Notes under the pieces: model-generated | What the model was told of the DNA's origin: nothing | Databases searched by the model: none | What the model saw: the letters and a program-made list of their open reading frames with translations, nothing else | Shown: piece after piece, positions 22,705-30,353 of the stretch | Numbering within the stretch: position 1 is the stretch's first letter | Layout: each line of letters opens with the position of its first letter | Source of the DNA: Acidobacteriota bacterium | GTDB lineage: Bacteria; Acidobacteriota; Blastocatellia; HR10 | Assembly: GCA_030550025.1 (NCBI GenBank) | Contig: JAUQQC010000015.1 | Coordinates: 1-53,106 of the forward strand | Direction of reading: 5' to 3' | Length of the DNA stretch: 53,106 nucleotides | Translations under genes and position numbers: made by a program

Positions 22705-22872
22705 ATGACGTTGACGAAGTGGTTTATTCTGATCCTCTTGAGCTTGTTGATGAGTGGCTCTTCTTGGTTCACGCGAGAGCCCGATCTGCGGACGCCCGGT
22801 CAGATCACAACGGCAAGCGATGGCTTGTGCTGCGCTTTGGGAGCCTCCTGCTGCTCGACTCCGCCCAAGTGA
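22705..22872 (+). CDS. Small secreted cysteine-pair peptide (55 aa), unknown function
   Basis: A short gene supported mainly by its start: AAAGGAGG lies six bases before the ATG, one of the best ribosome binding sites in the window. The N-terminus MTLTKWFILILLSLLMSGSS is a clear signal sequence (Lys5 then an Ile/Leu core). The mature part of about 33 residues ends with two cysteine pairs, C42-C43 and C49-C50, in GLCCALGASCCST, which could form disulfides or bind a metal. It converges on the CHAT protease gene with a 37-bp gap. No known family is recognised; a protease substrate, a peptide signal or a small toxin are all possible. Confidence 0.6.
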   Translation: MTLTKWFILILLSLLMSGSSWFTREPDLRTPGQITTASDGLCCALGASCCSTPPK

Positions 22873-22909
22873 GCTTCTCTCTCAAAAGCCGCGCGCACGA
22901 CGTTCGCCA

Positions 22910-25891
22910 TTAAGGCGAGCCGACTAAGATAAAGGGCGCCCAGTGAAATGGCGCCAAGCCTTGATGGAGGAGGTGGAGTTTTGCGCGTTGCAGAGCGCGC
23001 CCAGTCGCAAGGCCGCGCACAAGCAGGCCATTGTAAAATTGCACCATGAGCTCTTGCGTCGCTGCATCTTCGACCTTCCAGAGAGAGCCGCAGACGCGAC
23101 GAGCTCCGGCCAAAAGGAAAGCGCGCCCGAGTCCGATGATGGACTCCGCTGCGGTCTTCTGTCCGGTTCCGGTCTCACATCCGCTCAGGACGACGAGATC
23201 GGCATCCAACCGTAAGCGCGCAATCTCGGCCGCCGTGAGGACGCCGTCTTCGTGAGCGCTTTCATCTGTGAGCGAGAGGACGATGGCCGAGAAGTTCCCA
23301 TCGTCTGGATCAGCAACGGCGTGCGTCGCGAAGTGCAAGAAGCGGTAGGGGGTGAGGTCGTGACGCTTCACGTTCTGCTCGCTCGCCTCGCGTCCGAGCC
23401 AGACGGTCGGTCGCAGCCGATGTCGCGCGCTGAGCGCAGCGATCTCCCGCACTTCGCGCTCTGTCAAAGGAAGCCGATGCAAGCCCCCGCGCCATCGCGC
23501 CGCCGGCGCGTTCATCGCGATGAGTGTCGGCGCGACCTCCTTCGCTCGCGGATCCTCCGCGTTGAAGATGGGATCGCCGACAAGAAGCACAGCGTTCCTC
23601 GGAACGGTTCGCTTCCGTCGTCCGGCGATCTCGACGAGCACAGAGGCCGAAGGGGCATAGATGACGGCGTGCTCCTCGACGAGATAGCGCGGGCGGAAGA
23701 ATCCCCCGCGATCGCCCGCCACTTGGGCTGGCGCGATCGCTTCATCTGGAGGAGACAGGACGAGCGCTTCGAAAGCGAGATCGTGAAGCGCGGCATCGGG
23801 GATGATCACCAACTCGCGGCCTCGGATGACGCGAGCGGCCGGACGAAGCAGTAACTCGTAGAGCCGATGCGCGGCGCGCGCGTAGGCCCGCAAGGCTTCG
23901 GGCGTGCGACCATCCGGCGTGACCTGCCGTCGGATGTGCGCTCGCCATTCGCTCACGGCATCCCGGATCACGGTCCAGTTAGGCAGTTTGAAAAGATGGG
24001 CCGCCTCCCGCGTGAGAACGATGAGAAAGCTCTCGCGGATGCCGAGCTGATAGAAGAGAATGGCTGCGTTGGGATGAACGGACAGATACGCGCGCTGCAC
24101 GCGCTCGGCCGTGAGCGGCGCGATCCACGCTTGATTCGAGTCGTCGGTCACCGTGCGACGAATGTGCGTTTCAAGCCGAATGCGCTCGTTGAGGAGCCGA
24201 GCGCGCTCTTCTTCCAGGCGACTTAACTCCGAGGCATCGAACGCTCCGCTTGCGCGCAGGAGGACGAGCCGACGCCCGAGGGCCGAGAGGCGATCCAAGA
24301 GCGCTTGCTCGGCTTCGAGTAACGCGACCTCGGGGCTTGAAGGAGCGCCGATCCTCAAGGCCACGAGCTCCGCAAGCAGTGTCCGACTCCGACTCCGTTC
24401 GGCCACATCAAAGGCCTGACGCGCATATTCCTCATTCGGATGGCGCGCGTAGAGGGCGTACAGGTTCTGAACGACCTGCGTGGAGATCGCCTTCGATAGG
24501 GAGAGGAAGCGCTGTCGCAACTCCTCAATCGTCGCGCGCGCCCACGCCCGCTCGGTCACGCGCAGCGCCTCGATGCAGAGCTGCAAGGCCGCTTCGTGCT
24601 GTCCTCGGAGCATCTCCCCGTCCGCTTGCATCTGCAGAGCCATGCGGCGGAGATTCGGATCGTCATCGTTGGGATCGGTCAGCTCAAGAGCTTCGCGAGC
24701 CGAGCGAATGACTCCTTCCGGATCGTTCAAGGAAAAGTACGCGATGCTCATCGCAATGAGAATAGCGCTCTCTTGATCGCGGCATCCGAGACGACGAGCG
24801 AGGGCGCGGGCTTCGGAAGCGACCTCCATCCCCGCGGTGCTCTTCTGCTGCATGAAGAGGGTCTCGGCGAACCGATAAGCGGCGAGGAGGCGAAGCGTGG
24901 GATCAACGCCATCGCGGAGGGCATAGGCGCGTTCGGCATAAGCGAACGCGCGCTCCCGCTCCGAGAGGCGGAGGAATTCGAACAAGGAAGCGTAAAGTGG
25001 CACGAGCACGGTCGGATGCTTCAACCGCTCGGCGAGCGCGAGGGCGCGGCGATAGTAAGCCGTCGCCGCTTCGTTGCGATCCAGGGAACGATGGAGATCG
25101 CCAAGGCGCGTGAGCGTGAGGGCTTGGGCATAATCGGCGGCGCGCAAGTCCTTCGCGAGGGTGAGCATCCGCTCCAGTTCGGCGATCGCCTCTTCGTACT
25201 GCAGGCGGCGGGCCAGAAGCGCCGCGCGTTCGAGGCCCAAGAACCATTGGCCGTAGGAGAAAGCTGCTTCTCTCGCAAGCCGCTCGCTCTGCGCGTAGTG
25301 CGTTTCCGCTTCCTTCCAGCGCCGATGCTCGCGGAGATATCGGCCAAGCGCCAGGTGCAACCAGCTCTGCGCGCGCTTATTCTGTTGGCGTTCGGCCCAT
25401 TCCAATCCGCGTTGGAAGAAGGCGAACACGTCGGCTTCGCGCCACGGCGGCTCTTGCTCGCCCTGTTGCAACGTGATCCAATAGGTGCCGTATTGATCGG
25501 CGTTCGTCCCGCAGACGATCGCCGTATAGCGTCCGCTCATGGGCAGAGTCGCGCGCACGCGCGCGGTGAAGAACCAATCGTCGTCGTCATTCCAGCCGAT
25601 CGGGCGTCCCCAAGGGCCGAGGAGCTGCACCGAGGGATCGAACTCATAGGAAGTGACGGTGAGTGTGATCCGCTGTCCGGCTTCGGCTTGGAAGCTCCAG
25701 AAGTGTTTCGGCCCGCATACGCTCCCCGGCGTGAACGAATCCTGCGGCTGGAGGAGGGCTTCCCGGAGTTCGTCGAAGCGAATCGGCCACGCTTGCGGGG
25801 CGCGCCAACCGAAGAGGATCCCGACCACGGGCGCCAGACCCACCATCGCGCCGATGAGGACCAGCATTCGCCGCATCGCGAGCCCTCTCAT
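22910..25891 (-). CDS. Exported TPR-CHAT protease
   Basis: A 993-residue protein. A hydrophobic N-terminus (about residues 7-28) is an export signal or anchor. Residues about 40-140 resemble a small beta-sandwich of the PPC type (RITLTVTSYEFDPSVQLLGP, SGRYTAIVCG). Residues about 150-470 are TPR-like helical repeats, followed by a coiled region. Residues about 620-990 form a CHAT caspase-like domain with the catalytic dyad H857 (LHFATHA) and C905 (VLSGCETG). CHAT proteins are cysteine peptidases related to separase and the TPR-CHAT effector of type III-E CRISPR systems; no CRISPR is present here. Its ATG overlaps the anti-sigma stop as ATGA, so the two are translationally coupled. Confidence 0.88.
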   Translation of the reverse strand: MRGLAMRRMLVLIGAMVGLAPVVGILFGWRAPQAWPIRFDELREALLQPQDSFTPGSVCGPKHFWSFQAEAGQRITLTVTSYEFDPSVQLLGPWGRPIGWNDDDDWFFTARVRATLPMSGRYTAIVCGTNADQYGTYWITLQQGEQEPPWREADVFAFFQRGLEWAERQQNKRAQSWLHLALGRYLREHRRWKEAETHYAQSERLAREAAFSYGQWFLGLERAALLARRLQYEEAIAELERMLTLAKDLRAADYAQALTLTRLGDLHRSLDRNEAATAYYRRALALAERLKHPTVLVPLYASLFEFLRLSERERAFAYAERAYALRDGVDPTLRLLAAYRFAETLFMQQKSTAGMEVASEARALARRLGCRDQESAILIAMSIAYFSLNDPEGVIRSAREALELTDPNDDDPNLRRMALQMQADGEMLRGQHEAALQLCIEALRVTERAWARATIEELRQRFLSLSKAISTQVVQNLYALYARHPNEEYARQAFDVAERSRSRTLLAELVALRIGAPSSPEVALLEAEQALLDRLSALGRRLVLLRASGAFDASELSRLEEERARLLNERIRLETHIRRTVTDDSNQAWIAPLTAERVQRAYLSVHPNAAILFYQLGIRESFLIVLTREAAHLFKLPNWTVIRDAVSEWRAHIRRQVTPDGRTPEALRAYARAAHRLYELLLRPAARVIRGRELVIIPDAALHDLAFEALVLSPPDEAIAPAQVAGDRGGFFRPRYLVEEHAVIYAPSASVLVEIAGRRKRTVPRNAVLLVGDPIFNAEDPRAKEVAPTLIAMNAPAARWRGGLHRLPLTEREVREIAALSARHRLRPTVWLGREASEQNVKRHDLTPYRFLHFATHAVADPDDGNFSAIVLSLTDESAHEDGVLTAAEIARLRLDADLVVLSGCETGTGQKTAAESIIGLGRAFLLAGARRVCGSLWKVEDAATQELMVQFYNGLLVRGLATGRALQRAKLHLLHQGLAPFHWAPFILVGSP

Positions 25892-26697
25892 TTCACCGTG
25901 CCGGATTGAAGAAGCTGCCGTTTCGCCTGTTCGGCCTCCGTGCGATAGACGCTCTCCTCTGCGATGAGCGTCTCCAGCTCGCGAAGCGCCTCCGCGCGGT
26001 AACCGGCGCGCGCGTAAGCCAGGGCGAGATAGTATCGGCTGCGCTCCCGCTCCACACCTAGACTGAGCTGGAGAGCGCGTCGCAGGGGAGCGATGGCCTC
26101 CTGCGGGCGGTTGAGCTGAAGCCAGGAAGCGCCGAGCCAGAAATGTGCTTCCGCGTTCTCGGGCTCAAGCCGCGCGATCGGCAGAAGGAGTTCGACGGCG
26201 CGGACGAAGTCGCCCTTCTCGTAAGCGGAACGCGCGCGATCTATGGTCTCCCTTGTCTCCGCGCCTCGCAGTCGCGCAATCTCCTCGGCCGAGAGGGAGG
26301 ATCTCGGAGCAGAGGGAGGAGCCTTCTCCGGCAGAGCGATGGGCGGCACGTCGGGCGGCTTCTCGGGAGCGCGCGTCCAGAAGAAAGCCGCTAGTGCTGC
26401 GCTCACGGCGATGAGGATCGAAGCCGCCCAACGGATCGCGCGCCTCCGTTCGGCCCATAGTACCATGCGCATCTTGAGCAGAAATGCTCGCCTTTGAGAG
26501 GCCAGGGCCGCTGCGCGTTTGGCGCGCAATAGATCCATGACGGGCTCCATGGCGTACAACTCAGCGTGACAGAAGTCACAATGCAAAAGGTGGTTCTGGA
26601 AAGCCTCGCGCTCGCCCTCCTCCAGCAAGCCAAGCTCATATTGCGCGAGCAATCGCCCGAGCCGAGGATCCGTGCATTTCCATTCGCGCGCCGACAT
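25888..26697 (-). CDS. Membrane anti-sigma factor with zinc-finger and TPR domains
   Basis: A 269-residue protein. The N-terminal ZAS-type zinc motif is H36-x3-C40-x2-C43 (HLLHCDFC), which in this family binds the ECF sigma factor. A membrane helix covers about residues 90-107, then a Pro-rich linker, and then TPR repeats from about 145 to 265 (AEAHFWLGASWLQLNRPQEA). The topology would put the sigma-binding end in the cytoplasm and the TPR end outside. The ATG at 26697 was chosen over an upstream in-frame start because GGGAGAAAG precedes it and the longer form would overlap the sigma gene. It follows the sigma gene by 22 bases and overlaps the CHAT gene by four. Confidence 0.85.
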   Translation of the reverse strand: MSAREWKCTDPRLGRLLAQYELGLLEEGEREAFQNHLLHCDFCHAELYAMEPVMDLLRAKRAAALASQRRAFLLKMRMVLWAERRRAIRWAASILIAVSAALAAFFWTRAPEKPPDVPPIALPEKAPPSAPRSSLSAEEIARLRGAETRETIDRARSAYEKGDFVRAVELLLPIARLEPENAEAHFWLGASWLQLNRPQEAIAPLRRALQLSLGVERERSRYYLALAYARAGYRAEALRELETLIAEESVYRTEAEQAKRQLLQSGTVK

Positions 26698-26719
26698 ATG
26701 GGCTTTCTCCCGGTGCAAG

Positions 26720-27319
26720 CTACCACTCAATTCCCCATCTCTCTTTGAGAAGACGCCGCAAGAAACGCCGGCAGCGATGCAGCTCGACGTCAAAATGATT
26801 GGGCGTGATGCGCAGGATCTGACACAGCTCCTTCTTGCCCAAACCCATGAGGAGGCCTCGGAGGATCACCGCGTACCGAGGCCGCGTGTGCCGGAGCTCC
26901 TCGATTACGCGTTTGAGGATGCGTTCGAGTTCGGCCGCTTCCAGTTGGGTGTCCATCCAAACGGAGATGGTCACTTTCTCCATCGGGACTTCCAGCGGAT
27001 CGCGGTAGAGGCGATATTGGTGGTAATTCCCGAGGCGATTCCTCAAGACTTGCCGTGCGAATCGCATCATGTTCTTCCACGCCTCGAACTCCAACAGATG
27101 CTCCCGAACGATGATCATCGTCTCCTGGGTCGCATCCTCCGCATCTGCGGCCCGCAATCCAATGTTCGATACTTTTCGTTTGGCGAGGGCGAGGATCCTT
27201 TCGCGCAGGAAAGAGAAAACCTCTTCAAGGGCTTCAGGGGATCCTTGCTGGGCTTGCCGAAGTCGCTCGGTCAACTCCGCTTCCGTGTACGTCCGAAACT
27301 CTCGCCCCGTGATCTCCAT
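26720..27319 (-). CDS. ECF-type RNA polymerase sigma factor
   Basis: A 199-residue sigma factor with only regions 2 and 4. Region 2 is about residues 20-100 (AADAEDATQETMIIVREHLL, FARQVLRNRLGNYHQY). Region 4 is about 130-195, with a helix-turn-helix containing MGLGKKELCQILRITPNHFDVELHRCRRFLR. It heads the sigma - anti-sigma - CHAT operon and probably directs transcription of it and of other targets. The region-4 HTH departs from the common LPxxxREVxxL form, so it belongs to a less typical ECF group. Confidence 0.85.
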   Translation of the reverse strand: MEITGREFRTYTEAELTERLRQAQQGSPEALEEVFSFLRERILALAKRKVSNIGLRAADAEDATQETMIIVREHLLEFEAWKNMMRFARQVLRNRLGNYHQYRLYRDPLEVPMEKVTISVWMDTQLEAAELERILKRVIEELRHTRPRYAVILRGLLMGLGKKELCQILRITPNHFDVELHRCRRFLRRLLKERWGIEW

Positions 27320-27331
27320 ATGCGGTCCTTC

Positions 27332-27384
27332 CCCTGGCCAAGCGATCGAGGCTCAGGATACCACACTTGGCCAGGGCTTGACAA
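27332..27384 (-). promoter_or_regulatory. Promoter and 11-bp inverted repeat before the sigma-CHAT operon
   Basis: On the minus strand TTGTCA (27379-27384) and TATCCT (27355-27360) lie 18 bases apart and look like a sigma-70 promoter, about 30 bases before the sigma gene. A perfect 11-bp inverted repeat, CCCTGGCCAAG (27332-27342) and CTTGGCCAGGG (27366-27376), places one arm between -35 and -10 and the other just after the start point. Because the transcript would not contain both arms, a protein-binding operator is more likely than an RNA hairpin. Confidence 0.5.
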
Positions 27385-27426
27385 TAGGGTGATATCCGGT
27401 AGTGGCACCGGATGCCTTGAGGAGGC

Positions 27427-30303
27427 TCACCGGCTGAAGAAGGAGAAGCGGACGGTTCGCCCATCGGTCATGAGGGTGATCAGGCCTTGCTGCCCCGTGT
27501 GGAGGAGGGGGATGGCTCGGCGCTCGTATCGCTCTCGAACGTCGGGGTGGGGATATCGGAATCGCCCAGTGATAGGATCAGCGGCCGAGAGGATCGCCCA
27601 TCGAGGTCGAACGCGGTCGAGGAAAGCATCGGAGCTACTGGTGCGGCTCCCGTGGTGGGGAACTTTCAAGACGTCGCTCTGCAGCTCCCCGCCGGAGGCC
27701 AGCAGCGTTTCTTCGGCTGCGCGCTCGATGTCTCCGGTCAGCAGGATCGTCACGTCCCCATACTGAATTCGGAGGACGAGCGAGTCCTCGTTCCCCCACG
27801 TTTCGGGCTGACGGTCGGAAGGCGGGGGCCAGAGCACGGTCGCCGTGACCGGGAGGGGCATCGTGCGCCCGAGCTGCAGGTGATCGCCTTGTCTGATCTC
27901 CACGACGGGAATATGCCGCCGCTGGACTTCCTGCAGGAAAGCGGCGAAAAGGGGATCGTGCCAAGGGCGGCGCACAAGGAGCACGCACCCGATGTCGAAG
28001 TTCCGGACGATCTCCAGAAATCCGCGCAGGTGATCGGCATGCGCGTGCGTGGGGACCAAGAGATCAACGCGCTTGAGCCTTCGTGACCAGAGAAAGTTAG
28101 AAGTGACGGCCTCCCCAATCGGTGGGCGGTCCTCGACGAATTCCGGCTCCTCGTCGCCGGACGTCCATGTCGGGGTCGCTCCGATCTCGCCGCCGGCATC
28201 GATGAGCATCGTCGTTCCATCGGGAAGCTCCAGAAGGGCGGCGTCTCCGTGGCCGACATCGAGAAAGTGAAGCTGGAGCCAGCCCTTCGGCCGAGCCGGC
28301 TGGAACGGATGCGCAATGAGAAGTCCGAAGTTCACCGTGAGAAGAAGCAGTGCGACACCAAGTGCCCATCGTCGCACTCGCTGCGTGCGCTCTCGGTGCT
28401 GTGCGACCAGCGGTGGCAAGGTGTGAGCTGCTGGAGGTGGTGGATCCAGCGGACGCCATGCATGAAGTCGATGGGCGACGTAAAGGGCGGCAGCCCAATA
28501 GGCGACGTAAACGAACGCTCCCGCACCCGAATAATCTGGGATGCGGAAGCTGAGCGCAGGGAACCGAAGGGCGAGTTCGGAGCTGGCGATCGTCACATCG
28601 GTGAGCCAACGGGCGAGTGTCGTCAGAGAGGCGGCCAGATGCGCCTTCCACAACGAGAGCGCGAGGGCCGAAACGGCCACCGCGCCGAGAAGGGGGATCG
28701 TCACGCCGACGATCACGTTAAGCACAATGCCGATGAGGGCGACTCGATGAAAGTACTCGATCATAAGGGGGAGCATGGCCAGTTGCACGACGGACGAGAC
28801 AAGCAGCGAGAGCGCGAGCGCTCGTACCAGGGGCTGGAGTCGAAAGTGATTGAGCGTGCGGGCCAGTGGAGCTTTTTCCAATCGGAAGCGAATGGACGAC
28901 GTCTCCTGTTCGCGCTGAAACTCTCGCTCGTTCCAGAAGAGGCATTCCGTCCATCGCCGGAGAATCTCCGGGGCTTGCGGGGGATACGGATGTTCGGGCG
29001 TCGGTCGCCAGGCGCCGATGGCGTGAAGCCGCACGATGAGTGGGGCTACCAGTAAGGCCAGGCTGCCGGCCGCCGCGAAGGAGAGTTGGAAGGAGGGGGA
29101 GAAGAGCTGCCGGGGGTTGACGAGGAGCAAGACCAAAGCGGCGATGCCGAGGTTGTTCGCCGCCGGCGCCTGCCGGAACAGAAGCGAGGCGAGCAGAAAG
29201 ACCGTCACCATCACGGTGGCGCGCCAGACCGGGGGCTGGCCGCCGACCAGAAGGGCATATCCCCACAGCGGGAGGAGCGTGCCGAGCGCGCGCCCAAGAG
29301 GCCACCGCGTGTACCAAGAGGTGATTCCCAGGAGCACCGCTGCCAAAATCCCGATGTGTAATCCGGAGATGACCAAGAGGTGGAACGTCCCTCCAGCCCG
29401 AAGCGCTTCCGCCATGCGGGCATCAAGGAAATGTCGGTTCCCAAGAAGGAGCGCTTTCACCAACCCGGTCGTTCGTGGTCCCGCTTCGCTGAACACGCGG
29501 TCAATGTCGTGTTCGAGCATCTCCTTCGCGTCGTAAAGCGGAGCGAGCAGGCGCCTGCCAAGTCGGCGGAGGAATTCCGGATTGGCAGATCGCGCGCACG
29601 GCAGTGCGTGCGAGATGCCTTTGGGGAGGAGCGCGGTCTCGTCCAGCGGCTCCAGAAGCCGTGGGCTTTTGCTCACGGCCGCGAGCTCGTAGCCGCGTTG
29701 CTCCAAGTATTCGTCGTATTCCGGCGAACCGGGATTTTGATACCGTTTGCGCGGAGCGAAGCGAACGAGCGCCTGCAGGCGTCGGCCGTAGCGGAGCCCC
29801 AAGCGCTCATAGGCGGCGCGCGCTTCCGCATCGGGGATGGCGACCATCAGGCGCAGGCGACCGCCGGTGCAGTGAACGCGTCCGAACGCGACGACGTGTT
29901 CGACTTCGAGGTCGAGATAGACCCGTTCCGGCGCGCGCTCCGGTGGAGCGGCGAGTCTCCCGATCACACGCGCGGGCTCTCCGGCCGCGATGAGCCCGCG
30001 GTCGTAAAGCGTCTGGAGGCGCTGCGAGCGCGTCTCCGCAAGTTGCAGATGGAGGGTGCCGGCCAGGCCATATCCGACGAGGAGCAGAGGGACGAAGGTG
30101 CGGGAGCGCCGTGCGCGGAAGCTGAGGAGCCAAACGCCGACGGCGCTGATCCCCCACAGGAGCGGACGAGGAGGAAGGGCGCGGCCAAGGGCGACACCCG
30201 CGGCGAAGGCCGCCGCCAGAAAGAACATCGGCTGAAAGCGCAGATCCAGTGGCACGAAGCGCTGCGCTTCGACCGATCGCGGTGCCAGGGCGGGAGGGGC
30301 CAT
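27427..30303 (-). CDS. comEC: ComEC/Rec2 family DNA-uptake channel protein
   Basis: A 958-residue polytopic membrane protein. N-terminal helices (about residues 25-65) are followed by an OB-like soluble region and the Competence domain (about 260-600, with GLHIGILAAVLLG and ALLLGNRHFLD). The C-terminus (about 690-950) is a metallo-beta-lactamase-fold domain with FLDVGHGDAALLELPDG and the metal site THAHADHL. ComEC carries single-stranded DNA across the inner membrane in natural transformation. All three domains are present and the frame is intact. The exact start is uncertain; Met25 is an alternative. It follows the uvrD-type helicase by 50 bases. Confidence 0.92.
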   Translation of the reverse strand: MAPPALAPRSVEAQRFVPLDLRFQPMFFLAAAFAAGVALGRALPPRPLLWGISAVGVWLLSFRARRSRTFVPLLLVGYGLAGTLHLQLAETRSQRLQTLYDRGLIAAGEPARVIGRLAAPPERAPERVYLDLEVEHVVAFGRVHCTGGRLRLMVAIPDAEARAAYERLGLRYGRRLQALVRFAPRKRYQNPGSPEYDEYLEQRGYELAAVSKSPRLLEPLDETALLPKGISHALPCARSANPEFLRRLGRRLLAPLYDAKEMLEHDIDRVFSEAGPRTTGLVKALLLGNRHFLDARMAEALRAGGTFHLLVISGLHIGILAAVLLGITSWYTRWPLGRALGTLLPLWGYALLVGGQPPVWRATVMVTVFLLASLLFRQAPAANNLGIAALVLLLVNPRQLFSPSFQLSFAAAGSLALLVAPLIVRLHAIGAWRPTPEHPYPPQAPEILRRWTECLFWNEREFQREQETSSIRFRLEKAPLARTLNHFRLQPLVRALALSLLVSSVVQLAMLPLMIEYFHRVALIGIVLNVIVGVTIPLLGAVAVSALALSLWKAHLAASLTTLARWLTDVTIASSELALRFPALSFRIPDYSGAGAFVYVAYWAAALYVAHRLHAWRPLDPPPPAAHTLPPLVAQHRERTQRVRRWALGVALLLLTVNFGLLIAHPFQPARPKGWLQLHFLDVGHGDAALLELPDGTTMLIDAGGEIGATPTWTSGDEEPEFVEDRPPIGEAVTSNFLWSRRLKRVDLLVPTHAHADHLRGFLEIVRNFDIGCVLLVRRPWHDPLFAAFLQEVQRRHIPVVEIRQGDHLQLGRTMPLPVTATVLWPPPSDRQPETWGNEDSLVLRIQYGDVTILLTGDIERAAEETLLASGGELQSDVLKVPHHGSRTSSSDAFLDRVRPRWAILSAADPITGRFRYPHPDVRERYERRAIPLLHTGQQGLITLMTDGRTVRFSFFSR

Positions 30304-30353
30304 TCGATCACCGCTTCACGTCGGCTGCCTCACCGCGCGTGGAGAGGTGGCGT

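Noticed and set aside
22910-25891. CHAT protease as part of a type III-E CRISPR (TPR-CHAT/Csx29) system
   Set aside because: No CRISPR array, Cas7-11-like gene or Cas1 is in the window, and the protein has an export signal, unlike the cytoplasmic Csx29.
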